Assembly (NCBI GenBank): GCA_023630585.1
Contig: CM042548.1
Location: 10,037,027 to 10,101,026 of the forward strand
From: Cranoglanis bouderius
Lineage: Eukaryota > Chordata > Actinopteri > Siluriformes > Cranoglanididae
Reading direction: 5' to 3'
DNA length: 64,000 bases
The stretch's first letter is position 1, and every line of letters starts with the position of its first letter. Positions 41,301 through 52,200 of the stretch are shown one piece after another. The translations under genes were made by a program, and so were the position numbers. Under the pieces are notes generated by a model. The model did not search any database, was not told the origin of the DNA, and worked only from the letters and a program-made list of their open reading frames with translations.

Positions 41301-42054
41301 CTTGCAAGGAGAGACTCTTGATGTATATTTTGCGGCCAGCAGCCTAACAGCCGTCTTGCATTCTTTGCATGAGGTTCTAGACAACATTGAAGTTTACCAT
41401 GAATTCTGGTTTGAGGAAGCTGTAAATCTGGCCACAGTGATGGAGATCCCAGTCAAAGTGCCCAGACTGTTCCTCAGAAAGCAGCGGGCGATCGAAACCG
41501 TAGAAATACAGGCTGAGTCTTTTTACAAAGAATACCTAACTCTTCCGCTCATGGAGCACATCACTCAGGAAGTGAAGGACATGTTCTCGGATAACCATAT
41601 CAGGGCTCTTAAGTGCTTGTCTCTTGTTCCAGCAGTCATGGGCCAGATGAAATTTAACACCTCAGAGGAAACCCATGCAGACATATTCAGCAGCGATCTT
41701 CCTCAGCCGGACACACTGCCTGCGGAGCTTCACTGCTGGAGGATCAAGTGGAAACACAGGGGAAAGGAAGTCAACCTGCCGTGCACCATTCATGAAACAC
41801 TGCAGCACTCGGATGTTAAGTTCTTCCCAAACGTAAATGCATTCCTGAGAATTCTGGCATCTTTACCTGTGTTGACGTTTGGGGGTCAGGGTGGTACTGG
41901 ACAGAAACGCCTACAGGCTTACCTTTCAGACACACCAGTGAGGCACAGGTCAAAGAGTTTGGCTGTGCTGAATATCAATTACCATGTTAAAATAGATCTA
42001 GATGAAATGGTTGAATGTTATATCAAAAGTTACCCAGAAGAAGAAAGTGATTAA
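35286..42054 (+). CDS. thap12: THAP12 (P52rIPK/PRKRIR), THAP-finger protein, 5 exons
   Basis: Five exons join to 737 residues (human 761). Residues 1-86 form a C2CH THAP zinc finger: C5, C10, C58 and H61, invariant P25, W34 and F62, and the AIPTIF box (81-86). A short charged linker (about 107-140) is reduced compared with human. The rest (~145-737) is a hAT-transposase-derived body: RNase H-like DUF4371-type region with conserved LREEF, VLKNTLSFTRAFGKNLQG-like and EVYHEFWFEEA blocks, and a C-terminal hAT-dimerisation-like region (LKCLSLVPAVMGQMKFNTSEE, ELHCWRIKWKHRGKE). In mammals the protein interacts with P58IPK and is linked to PKR regulation. DNA binding by the THAP finger is expected; catalytic function is not. 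The start is fixed by the MPNFCAAPNC motif. All five exons keep frame with GT/AG borders, in contrast to the dead transposons around it. Confidence 0.96.
35845..36255 (-). repeat. Dispersed repeat, probable LINE 3' region
   Basis: Reverse-strand relative of 4895-5060 and of 42515-42690: 'ATCCCTAATGAGCAAGCCAG', 'GAGGAAGAAACCTTCAGAG', 'ACCAGACTCAAAATAG'. No coding frame. It is in thap12 intron 1. Confidence 0.55.
36450..36965 (+). mobile_element. Tc1-like remnant ('ACTATATGGCC' family)
   Basis: Terminal regions GATGGCCAAACATTTGTGG and TCAGGTGTCCACACACTG flank a fairly clear transposase tail at 36579-36785: 'NLFQHDSASVHKASPMKT' then 'DLNSTEHLWDELK', i.e. the region of the second D and the E. 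Frame breaks follow. Intronic. Confidence 0.7.
36967..37380. repeat. Degenerate dispersed repeat
   Basis: Blocks such as TGGGTGGTGGAACATTCTGA, ACTGGATCAGCCCTGTACTG, CTCACCACTCTATTAAACAC and TCAGTGGTGGTCCTGTGGTG resemble a repeat I associate with fish genomes. The class is unknown to me and there is no ORF. Confidence 0.4.
37612..37745 (-). mobile_element. Tc1 transposase fragment
   Basis: Matches 15300-15430 of the Tc1 copy at 14952 (GGGTTTTCTTGCATGTACTG... CCATTCCATAACCCTCCATT). It sits about 60 bp before thap12 exon 2. Confidence 0.7.
37808..37928 (+). CDS. thap12: thap12 exon 2
   Basis: Acceptor TGGACAG; completes Arg30 and encodes CRLWVENCRRADLEEK...LCAKHFEPAMICKT with the last two zinc ligands (C58, H61). 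Donor GTGAGT, phase 0. Confidence 0.96.
37971..38250. repeat. GACT-rich minisatellite in thap12 intron 2
   Basis: A degenerate tandem array built on TTTAGGACTG and CTGTGTGAC blocks. One 22-bp unit is perfectly doubled (37979-38000 and 38001-38022), after which spacing and sequence drift. Confidence 0.8.
38342..38449 (+). CDS. thap12: thap12 exon 3
   Basis: 36 codons, SPYRTVLRDTAIPTIFDLTSHLSN...RKRIKIL, with the AVPTIF-type box that closes the THAP domain. Phase 0 both sides; acceptor AATACAG, donor GTACAC. Confidence 0.95.
38600..39880 (-). mobile_element. Tc1-like transposon with both ends, internally deleted
   Basis: CAGTGCCCTCCACTAATATT at the left and its complement at the right, with TA at 38598-38599 and 39881-39882. 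The minus strand encodes the DNA-binding half MGKTKEYSCDVRQKVAELHK... (39465-39100) and a C-terminal block 'PIENLWGELKRRVHRRGPRN' (39014-38814). The part with the catalytic aspartates is missing. A sister copy is at 43408-44592. Confidence 0.88.
40065..40101 (+). CDS. thap12: thap12 exon 4 (37 nt)
   Basis: Small exon TDEEVRKIKERR plus one base; acceptor TTTGTAG, donor GTGAGT. It links the THAP domain to the body and keeps the frame, corresponding to human '...SEDEIRTLKQKK'. Confidence 0.85.
40196..42054 (+). CDS. thap12: thap12 exon 5 (main body)
   Basis: Acceptor TTTTTTAG; LESSIEQLLSKKEK... to TAA at 42052-42054, 618 codons without interruption. It contains the entire hAT-derived region. 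One large uninterrupted 3' exon is expected for a gene descended from a transposase. Confidence 0.96.
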
Positions 42055-42408
42055 ATAGTGGCCTTTATAGAGACTTAACAGTGGAACTCTTCTCTGGATC
42101 ACACTGTGCTTATGAGCATAGGGTAGATTAAATTATTTATATTTTTCTAACTGGTGTATATAATTTGACATTTTGCAGGATTAATATGTTGTGTCCATTA
42201 GTCATTACAGTGTTAAATGTATTTATACTGTTTTATATTATACAGACCATATGAGCCTAAATGCATTTAATCAAATGGGTATTAATTGGTGTGTATAAAT
42301 TTCCCCTGTGTGAAACTGGACTAATATGTGAAAGTGAAAAAGTTAACAATCTGAAACGTCATCACAAATGTTGCATTGTTTTAAACACTGTACTTTATTT
42401 ACAATGAA

Positions 42409-42414
42409 AATAAA
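42409..42414 (+). promoter_or_regulatory. thap12: thap12 poly(A) signal
   Basis: AATAAA 355 nt after the stop, followed by a T-rich stretch. It implies a short 3' UTR. Confidence 0.65.
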
Positions 42415-42514
42415 TGTGACTTATTTTTAATACGGCATTCTGGAATCTCTTGATTCCCATATTTCTTATATTGTTGTTTTTTTGTATAAAAAGATATTCA
42501 AGTCAGTTGTTTTT

Positions 42515-42690
42515 TTTGTATAGAGCTTTTAACAATAGACATTCACAGAGCATCTTTATAGAAATTCAAATGTAGAATTAGATCCCTAATGAGCAGGCCA
42601 GAAGTGATATTGGCAAGAAAAACTCTGAGTCAACATGATGAAGAAACACTGAAAGAAACCAGATGCAGAAATGACAGAGTAAATTTAATC
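42515..42690 (-). repeat. Dispersed repeat, probable LINE 3' tail
   Basis: TAGAGCTTTTAACAATAGAC, then ATCCCTAATGAGCAGGCCAG and AGAAACCAGATGCAG: same family and orientation as 35845-36255. Confidence 0.55.
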
Positions 42691-43407
42691 TGATTTACTT
42701 TTTTTAAGGTCCATCTGTCCTTGTAGATCATTTTTGGTGAATAGAGTGAATATGAACCGTGACTTTGTATCTTTGCTCTCTGTCTCCAGTTTCCAGTCTG
42801 CTGCTCTGATGCTGCCACTAGATGGTATCGTTAGTGTTTCTCTTGTAAGATTGAAACAAAGGAACATGGGTGTGACTCCCCAGAGATGGCGATTCACAAT
42901 TCCAGTCCTAAAGCATGGGAATCCAGCACAGTTTGGTGACATTCCATCTTGTTATACTAATCTGATAACTACGAGATCTGCAAAATCACCAAACTCTAGA
43001 ACCCTGCTTTAGTTAAGAGCACAAGCTTAGTTATGGAGGAGTGGGAATAGATGAATGTACACAACCCAAACTTCGGTCATGCAGGGTGTGTCAGCATTTT
43101 ACATGACAACCTGACATAATGTCTAATCAAGCTTTCAGTGTCTAATTGAGCTTTACCATTTTCACACTTTCTTCTAATGAATGCAGTACTCTGAAAATAA
43201 ACACAAATCACAGACAGCTGTTATCTTTATATAATTAGCAAATGGCTCAAACAGAAGAGACTCTGGCACGCTTTTACCTGCTCTAACACACTCCATTCAA
43301 CTCATCAAGTTGAAGTGGGTGTGTAACAACAGGAAAACACTCAAATGTGTAGGACAGGACCAGGATTACAGCAGGCCCATTGTAGGGAACTTGTGAGCTA
43401 TACAATA

Positions 43408-44592
43408 CAGAGCCCTCCACTAATATTGGCACCCTTGGTAAATATGAGCAAAGAAGGCTGTGAAAAATTGTCTTTATTGTTTAAACTTTTGATCTTTTGT
43501 TTAAAAAAAATTCACAAAAATACCCTGTTCTCATGGATATCAAACAATTTGAAACAAATCACAGGTTTATCAAAAATATATCTTTGTTAAATATAGGTGT
43601 GCAACAATTATTGGCACCCTTTTAGTTAATACATTGTGCTACCTCCCTTACCTCCTGCCAAGATAACAGCTCTGAGTCTTCTCCTATAATGCCTGATGAG
43701 GTTGGAGAATACATGGCAAGGTCTGAGACCATTCCTCCATACAGAGTCTCTCCAGATCCTTCAAATTTCGAGGTCCACGCTGGTGGACTCTCCTCTTCAG
43801 TTCACCCCACAGGTTTTCTATTGGTTTCAAGTCAGGAGACTGGGATGGCCATGGTAGGACCTTGATTTTGTGGTCAGTAAACCATTTTTGTGTTGATTTT
43901 GATGTATGTTTTGGATCATTGTCCTGCTGGAAGATCAAACCACAGCAACTTGTGGTGATGTAGGTGACTTCGGATTGTATTTTTGGAGACGGTCTGACCC
44001 CAAGACGCAACTAACTTCTGCAATTCTCCAGCTGTGATCCTTGGAGATTTTTTGGCCACTCGAACCATCCTCTTCACAGTGCACTGAGACGATATAGACA
44101 CACGTCCAATTTCCAGTTAACTGGAACTTCTTAATTCTTATAGCCACTTCCCATTTTGTGAAGCTCAACCTTTTCTGCACATCACAGCTATATTCCTTGG
44201 CCTAACCCGTTGTTTTGAATGACTAAGGGAATTTGGCCTCATATTTATACCCCTGTGAAACAGGAAGTGATGGTTTGAACAATTTCCTGTTCCTAGTCAC
44301 CCAGGTGTACTAAATAAAATTTTAAATATCAATGGGAATATACTTCAAATATATTTTTCTCATATGAATTCATAGGGGTGCCAATAATGGTTGCACATCT
44401 ATATTTAACAAAGATATATATTTTTGTTGATAAACCTGTGTTGTGTTTGCAATTGTTTGATATCCATGAGAGCAGAGTATTTTTGTGAATTTGTTTAACA
44501 AAAGTTCAAAAGGTTAAGGTTAATAAAGACAATTTTTCACAGCTTTCTTTGCTCATATTTACCAAGGGTGCCAATATTAGTGGAGGGCACTG
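43408..44592 (-). mobile_element. Tc1-like transposon with both ends (sister of 38600)
   Basis: Ends CAGAGCCCTCCACTAATATT and complement, with TA at 43406-43407 and 44593-44594. Minus-strand blocks: 'CTVKRMVRVAKKSPRITAGE' (about 44085-44025), 'IFQQDNDPKHTSKSTQKWF' and 'PIENLWGELKRRVHQRGPRN' (44010-43684). Unlike its sister it keeps the DNDPKHTS (second D) to E segment, but frame breaks disable it. Confidence 0.88.
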
Positions 44593-44749
44593 TATAAGTT
44601 ACATATATAGTACAATATACCTATAAAGGTAATGTAAAGGCTTGTATAAAGCACTTTGCTTGCAGAGATGTCATTTTTCCCCTCATCAAGCCGTTTTCAA
44701 ATTTTACATTTATTTCTGAAGCAATTTATTTTATAGTCTAAATGTGTCC

Positions 44750-45045
44750 ATACATCCATTTTCCGTTCCGCATTATCCTACACGGGTGAGTCCATCCCAG
44801 GGAAATCAGGGCACAAGGCAAGGGACACCCTGGACGGGGTGCCAACCCAACACCGGGCACAATCATGCACACTACGGACAATTTGGAAATGCCAATCAGT
44901 CTACAATGCATGTCTTTGGACTGGGGGAGGAAACCGGAGTACCCGGAGGAAACCGTTCAAGCATAGGGAGAACATGCGAACAGGGCGGAGGTGGATTCGA
45001 ACCTAGCCCCCAGAGGTGCGAGGCCTATGTGCCCCCCATATAGAA
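44750..45045 (+). repeat. Common fish dispersed repeat (LINE-derived tail)
   Basis: CATCCATTTTCCGTTCCGCA, ACACCCTGGACGGGGTGCCA, ATGTCTTTGGACTGGGGGAG, GGAGTACCCGGAGGAAACC and 'GGATTCGAACCTAGCCCC' in order. I recognise the block from many fish genomes; the exact family name is uncertain. The ORF through it is spurious. Confidence 0.6.
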
Positions 45046-45556
45046 ATATATAGAGATATAAAGATTAATATATAAAGCCAGCATTATATTAACATGAAGC
45101 ATTTCATTAAAACAGCCTAATGCATTCCAATCAATTAAGAGATTATGACAGATTGTGAAAATGCACTGAAGTGCAGGTCAGAATGAACGGACAATAAACG
45201 TGATTTTCAGTGAAACTGAACAGTGTTATAAAGTCTCGGACAGGAAGTGGTTAAATTTGGGGGCGTGGCCTGTGGGTGCTGCTGTCCAGCCGCAGCCGGC
45301 TGCAGGTGACGGGAGATTTTACGCAGCAATCCTCCACAACCAGGCGGGGCTGTGCTCATACTCATCAGGCCTTCAAACAACTATTTGGGGTTGTATTTTT
45401 GTGTTGGAACACTACGGCAAGATTTCACTGACTTCACCTTCTGAGGGGAAATCCATCAGAGCAGGAAAACTCGCGCTCTAATCCTTTTAAAGAAGAGGAG
45501 GATAAACTCGATGCTTCATTTTTCCTGAGTATAAATCGCTGCTGCAGGTCTTGAGC

Positions 45557-46236
45557 ATGGCGTGGCCCTGCATCACCCGCGCCTGCTGCATCAACCGCTT
45601 CTGGAGCGAGCTGGATAAAGCAGACATCGCCGTGCCGCTCGTCTTTACCAAGTACTCGGACGTGGCTGAGGTGCGGCACCTCCATCCGCAACCGGGCCCG
45701 TTAGCGCAATCCCATCATCCCAGCGCGGTCGCCATAGAAACAGAGCCCGCCCACACCGCGCCACAAGAGTCGGCTGCAGCAGCAGCATCTTCAGCAGCGC
45801 GCGGAGCGTCCGTCACGCGCCAGGACTTCAAACCCTGGAGAGTCAAACCGGAACCGAGCTGCAAACCCAAGAACGAGTACCGCCCGTGCCAGACACCGTT
45901 CGATAACGAGACGCAGTACCAGAAAGATTATAAACCGTGGCCTGTTCAGAAACGCGGAGATCACCCGTGGATCCCCAAAGGCGAGAGCAAGAGCCAAAAG
46001 CAGGAGCACGTGACCTCCGAACCTGACACGGGCGTGGAGAAGTGCGAGATCGAGGAGAGAGTAAAAGAAAAAGAAGATGCCAAGGAGGAGAAGAAGAAGA
46101 GACCGGTGAAGAAAGAGGAGGATGCTGAGACTGGAGAGAAGAAGAAAGAGCAGAGAGTGGGGTCCAGAGGAAGATCAGCAGCAGATGCTTTAAACAGGCA
46201 GATCAAGCAGGAGGGAACTGACGGAAGCTCATACAG
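45557..46236 (+). CDS. map6: map6 exon 1
   Basis: 680 nt, GC-rich and CpG-bearing compared with the AT-rich surroundings, which suggests that the promoter/CpG island extends into it. It ends SSYR (two bases of Arg) at donor GTAAAA. Confidence 0.95.
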
Positions 46237-49200
46237 GTAAAAATAAAAAATAAAAAAATAAATTTTAAAATAAAAAATATTTAACTGACGGCAAAGTTTC
46301 TCTGAATAGTTTTACATTACATCACTACTGTATTGTTATAAAATAATAGATTTATTAACAGTTTATAGCTTTTAAATACTCCTCCCTGCCCACTTCATAC
46401 TATGAATGTAGGATGTGCTCCTCGCACGACAAGTCTCCTCTCTACACAAGCCTGTGAAAAGAATAATGCAGAGTGAGAAACAAGCACTGGTGACTGGTGT
46501 GTAAAGTAAAGTAAGGATAATAAACCCAAAATACATTTTTTAAGAATAGTAGAAGACCAAAATAGGGTTTAAGGGCAGAGGTGATGGGATTGTAGTGTGT
46601 ATAAAAATTCTGACAGCAGCATACTAAGATCTCTGTAAATGACAAAAATACAATATATTACCCTATTGTTTCACTTTACATACTTTCAGCTATTGTAATC
46701 GTTCACCAGGGGGTATAATATTTCAGCACGCTCATGTACTTTGACATGCATTCAAGAAAACCTGAGATTCAAATCATTTGTTTTATTCCCCACCATCAGA
46801 GGTTTGAACAGCATTAATGATCTGTTTGTTGTAATATTTAGCACAAAATATCAGAATATCACAGTGGAATAATTATTTATTAATTTAATTATCCATCATG
46901 GTTCCCATAATTCCAGCTCAGCTATGATCACAGTGCCATAATAACTAAATATATTATGACAATATAACTAAAATGGTTTTGAATACCCCTCTTCACATAC
47001 ACTTGACCAGGGGCGTAGTTTCTCCCAATAATCCCCCACCAATAATCAACGACACTCCACATATATTGTAGCTAATTAGCTAGCTAATTCATTACAATTT
47101 AACCGTAACTATCAGTATAACAAGTTAGTGAAAAACTTCCTTGTGTTATGTTAGCTAAATTTTATTTTAATAGTTCCCATTATTATCAAGAACAAGTTTG
47201 TTCACACTAAATGATGTTTTAATCGGTTACAGTGTGTATTCATTTTGACTGTTATTATGCCCTGTGTAATTTGTTTTAATTAAACATTCATTTGATCATA
47301 AATGCTTGTGGACGATACATAGAGAGATTAGACAGATAGATGGATGGGTAGATAGATAGAAAGATAGATAAGCAGAGGATAATTATGTAATGACACTGCA
47401 GATATAACAACGCTGATTTTGTTTTTTACAATTTATCTATTTATTTTATTTAATTAAAAAGATAGGGAAGCATACCCATTCACACTTCAACCCCCCCAAT
47501 GTTCAAACCAAATCTACGCCCTTGAAAAATTCTTAGTGTGCACAGGTCTGTTCCAGTGAACAAAACCCAGTGTACTAAATTGTTGTAAAATATGACCTGT
47601 CACTCCTGTACTTCAGGAAGCTCTTGTTGTGTGATCAAAAATGACATCCCAATAGAAAAAGGGAAGCTGTTAGATATACAAGGTACATGGGAGAGTAATA
47701 CGATACCAAAATAAGGTTACATGTTATCAGAAAATCAGAAAATGTACACTGATTATGATGCTGTTTTTCAGGATGGAGTTCAAGGCGTACTCTGATGTAA
47801 AGCCGGTGAAACCCATCAAAGCCAAGTCACAGTACAAACTGGCAGTGGAGGAGAAGGCTAATTTGGAGACGAGCTACAGTGCCACTTATAAAGGAGAGCA
47901 GGCAAAGCCAGAAGCCACAGATAACAAACTGCTCGAGCGCCGCAGGATACGCAGCCTGTACAGTGAGCCCAGCATGAAAGAACCCAGCAAGGTATGCAAG
48001 TAGTACAGTCAGGACACCTTTAATAGCCACTGCAAACAGGGTGTTTACTAAATCTAATCAAATAACTCTAATAAGTCACAATATTGACTCTAGACCTAAA
48101 ATCTAGAGGGGTGTTTCACTCTGTGTGATCACTTGTCATGACAGTCAGTGATAGGCTGTGTAAATCTACAGTCTGGTCTAGAAAGAAATCAGCCACAGCC
48201 TCACTGCTTCACACCATACTGTGTATTTTTGTTTACGAATGTTGGTGGTGCTTGGTTCCACAAAGGTAAAAACTAATCCACTTTAAGCCTTTTGTTACCA
48301 AGAAATAAGACACAAAGGAATGTAGAAACCGAGAATTAAGGCTTATAGTTATGTACACTATATGGCCAATGGTTTGTGGACACCAGACGATCACACACAC
48401 ATGTGCTTTTTGAACATCCAATACCAGATTTAGTCCCATATAGCTGTTATATTAACTTCCACTAGATTTTGGAGCATGGCTGTGGGGATATCCAGTTCAT
48501 TCCAAAGGTGTTCTGTGGGGTGGAAGTCAGTGCTCTGTGCAGGCCACTGGTGTTCTTGCACTCCAACCTTCTTGCACTCCAACCATGTCTTCATGGTGTG
48601 CCCTTGAAGACATGGTTGGAGTCAAAGAACACCATGAAGACATGGTGTTCTTGCACTCCAACATTGGCACACCATGTCTTCATGGACCTCACTTTGTGCA
48701 CAGGGGCATTGTCATACTGGAACATATATGGGATAGGCCTCTTAGGTAAAAGAAATCCTATACAATTGTGTGCTTTCAACTTTGCAGCAACAGTGAGGGG
48801 AAGACTCACATATGGGTGTGATTGTCCATAACATTTTGGCTATACAGTGTATTTTTTTCCTTGAATGAGATGGAGGTCTTAGCCCTGCTACCCTATTTAT
48901 TCCAGTCAGTCCTGACTCAAAATTATATATGTATTGCATGGTGACTCTTTTTTTTCTTGCATGATATTTCAGAGTAAAGTTAGTTCAAGCCAATCTCTGA
49001 GTGAAGGGCTACTACAGGCTCTGTGCCAAAAACCTCCTTTAAAGTTTTAGATTTATATCTCTGTCAGATTCCTTCTGGTGAAGTTACAAAGTTTCTATTA
49101 TTTCTGTTGTGAAAAACTCACCATATCCAATAATTAAGATTTAGCAAATATAGGTAATATAAAAAGGCTACAAACCCCTGGTAAAAATTGCAGGTTTTTG

Positions 49201-52200
49201 TGATTTAAAAAACAAAACCAAGATAAATCATGTCAGATCCTTTTCCACCTTGAATGTGATATAGCAACCAACAAAATTTCAAGTGAAAATGAATAGGTTT
49301 TCTTTACTGTGCTCAGAATTAACCAATCAGAAACAAACTCAGGTTTAAACGTAATTATAATACACCTGTCAACAACGAGGTGATTCTGATTAACCCGAAA
49401 TATAGGGAGTAATACATACATAAATTCAGCTGTTTCTGTAGGATTTGCTTGACATCTTCTTTGTTTCACCCGACTGCTGAAGACATGGTCCGCAAAGAGC
49501 TTACAAAGCATTTACAAGACCTCAATGTTAAAATGTATTGATCAGGAATGGGGTACAACAGAAATTTCCAAAACATTAGATGTACCATGGAACACTGTGA
49601 AGGTCATCCTCAACAAGTGGAGAAAATGGGGCACCACAGTGACATTGCCAAGAACAGGGCATCCCTCAATAATTGACGGAAGGGCAAGATTAAACTAAGC
49701 AGGGAGGCTGCCAAAAGACCTATGGCAACATTAGGAGCTGCAGGAGTATCTGGCAAGTACTGGTCACTCCCTACATGGGACAGCAATCTCTAGTATTCTT
49801 CATATGTCTGGGCTATGGGGTGGGGTGGAAGCCCTTTCTCACAAAAGAAAGCCTTTTTGGGCATAATTCTAAAAGATATGTTTGGCACAAAAACAAGACA
49901 GCTTATCAGCCAAAGAACACCATACCTACGGTGGAGCTTGGTGGTGGCAGTATCATGCTATGGCTTCTCTTCAACTGGGAATCCTGGATATTTCTAAATA
50001 ACAATCTATTTTGGCACAAAACCTGCAGGCCTCTGTTAGACAGCTGAAGATGAAGAAAAATGTGTGCTAAGTTCTTACACTCTTACCCAAAAGACTGAGT
50101 GCTGTATTACAAGCAAATGGTGCTTTAACAAAGTATTAGTTAAGGGATGTGCATACTTATGCAACCAGGTTATTGTAAGTTTTTTCTTTTTCTTTCTAAA
50201 ATGTTTGTATTTGTTTTTCACTTGAATTTTGTTGGTTGCGACATTACATTAAATGTGGAAAAAAGATCTAATATGATTTATCTTGTTTTGGTTTTTTCCA
50301 CATCATAAAAACCTCCAATTTTAACAGGGGTGTTATAGACTTTTTATATCCACTGTATTTATTTACTACTAACTAGGTGTGGAATTGTGTATGCACATAC
50401 AGTATGTAGGTCTGATACTGTAGATGTGTTTATGCAGCCCATCTTTTCATCCTCATAGGGCTGTTCAGACAGTGAAAGACGTTCTGTCGTAAGTCTATTC
50501 TAGTCAGGTGTGGGGTTTTTTCAATGTTTCATACACAAAGCATGGAGGACGTGAAGCATCTCAGCACAGCACACCAACACCATGGCTGAGATGATTAGAC
50601 CTTTCACTGTGGGTCAAATTCAATCCCTCCGCAAATGTGACAACCCAAAACTAGTTACAGTGGCTAAATATGCTGCTTATGCTTTAAATGCACAGAAAAA
50701 AATGAAAAGAATGGACTGATGAATAAATTAGTCAGTTTATTCCTTTGTGGATGGATAGATAGATTGATCCTTTTAATGCTAGGTGGTTGGATGGATGTAT
50801 GGATGAATGGTAAAGTATACAGGTGGATACAGGTTTTAGCAGTAGTCAACTTAGATATAATGGCTGGCTCACTGATATGAATGTGCAAGTAGTAAAGTGT
50901 GCTGTTAAATTTGATCGAAATTAATATCAGCACTCATGCGGGAGGATTGAATGCACACTTTATGAATGCTCAGATTTACAGTTAAATGACCACTCCTTTA
51001 TTTGCACGTCACAGAAGCAACATTCACTACAAATGGGCCCTATTTTCCTACTTTTAATGTAAATGACTAGCGCAAGAATTAATTAAGCATATTCAACTAA
51101 TAACTCACATCTAAAAAAAAAAAAGATATTATTTATGGATTAACTACTATTTATCAGTACTGCTCTTCTGTAGTAGTTAATTAATTCTTACAGATGTTAT
51201 CTCGCAGTTGTTTTTCTCAGATATTTTTCATGTTAGTTTTTATATGGCACATGCAGCACAGCCAGTCTCTCTTGCGATGAAAATGTCATCTGCAAATGCA
51301 TGTTGAAATAGGGCCCTGTACCCTAACTCAAATGACTGCAATATCTCCACTAACAAGACAATAATGATTTAAACTATTCTGTGTGGATTTTTATGTTTAT
51401 TCTACATTTACCGTCAGCTCCAGAATTATTGGCACCCTTGGTAAAGATGGGTAAAATGGTCAAGAAAATTGTTTTTGTGGTTAATTAGTTAAACCATTGA
51501 TTCATTGATTCATTTATTAATTTTAATTTCCGCTTTGCCTGGACGGGGTCATCGTGCGAGTAAGCTGAGATGGTCAGCCCAGACTTCTCTAGCCCTAGCC
51601 ATAGATTTCAGCTCCTCCTGGGGATCCCCAGATGTTCCTTAGCCGTCTGTGAGATATAATCTCTCCAGTGGCTCCTGGGTCTGCCCCACGGTCTCCATCC
51701 AGTAGATCTGATCCTTGCAAGGTGCTGGAACCAACTCAACTGTCTGCTCTTGATTTGGAGGAAGAGCAGCTCTATTCTTAGGCCCTCCTGAATTACTGGG
51801 CTCCTCACCCTATCACAGAGAGTCAGCCCCAGCAACCCAGCAACCACCTGTAGTCACGTCTCTCAGTCATGATCATAGATGAGGATAGGGATATACATTA
51901 ACAAGACATACCCTTGACAAAGTCAGTCACCTTAAACGGTTTTGTTATGGGGCTCCCAAATTGCACAACTGAAGAGTGCTCAACCTATCTTCTGGGGATC
52001 CAAGATGGAAGTCCCAACTATGCCATAGCCATCTGTGGCCACAGCCAAGGCTCCCTGGGTGGTAAGGGTGGTTTACTCTCTCTCACTTGTCAATCACAGT
52101 GACTCATGGGTGTCTGTGAGCTTTAGTGCTTTCCTCCAAGTGTGTTACACTGCCTTGTGATGAACCGCGGGTGGAAAAGATGCAGTTGGCTGGCTTCACG

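Noticed and set aside
40196..42054. Active hAT transposase
   Set aside because: The frame is joined by four upstream exons to a THAP domain, matches THAP12 throughout and lacks transposon ends; a domesticated host gene.
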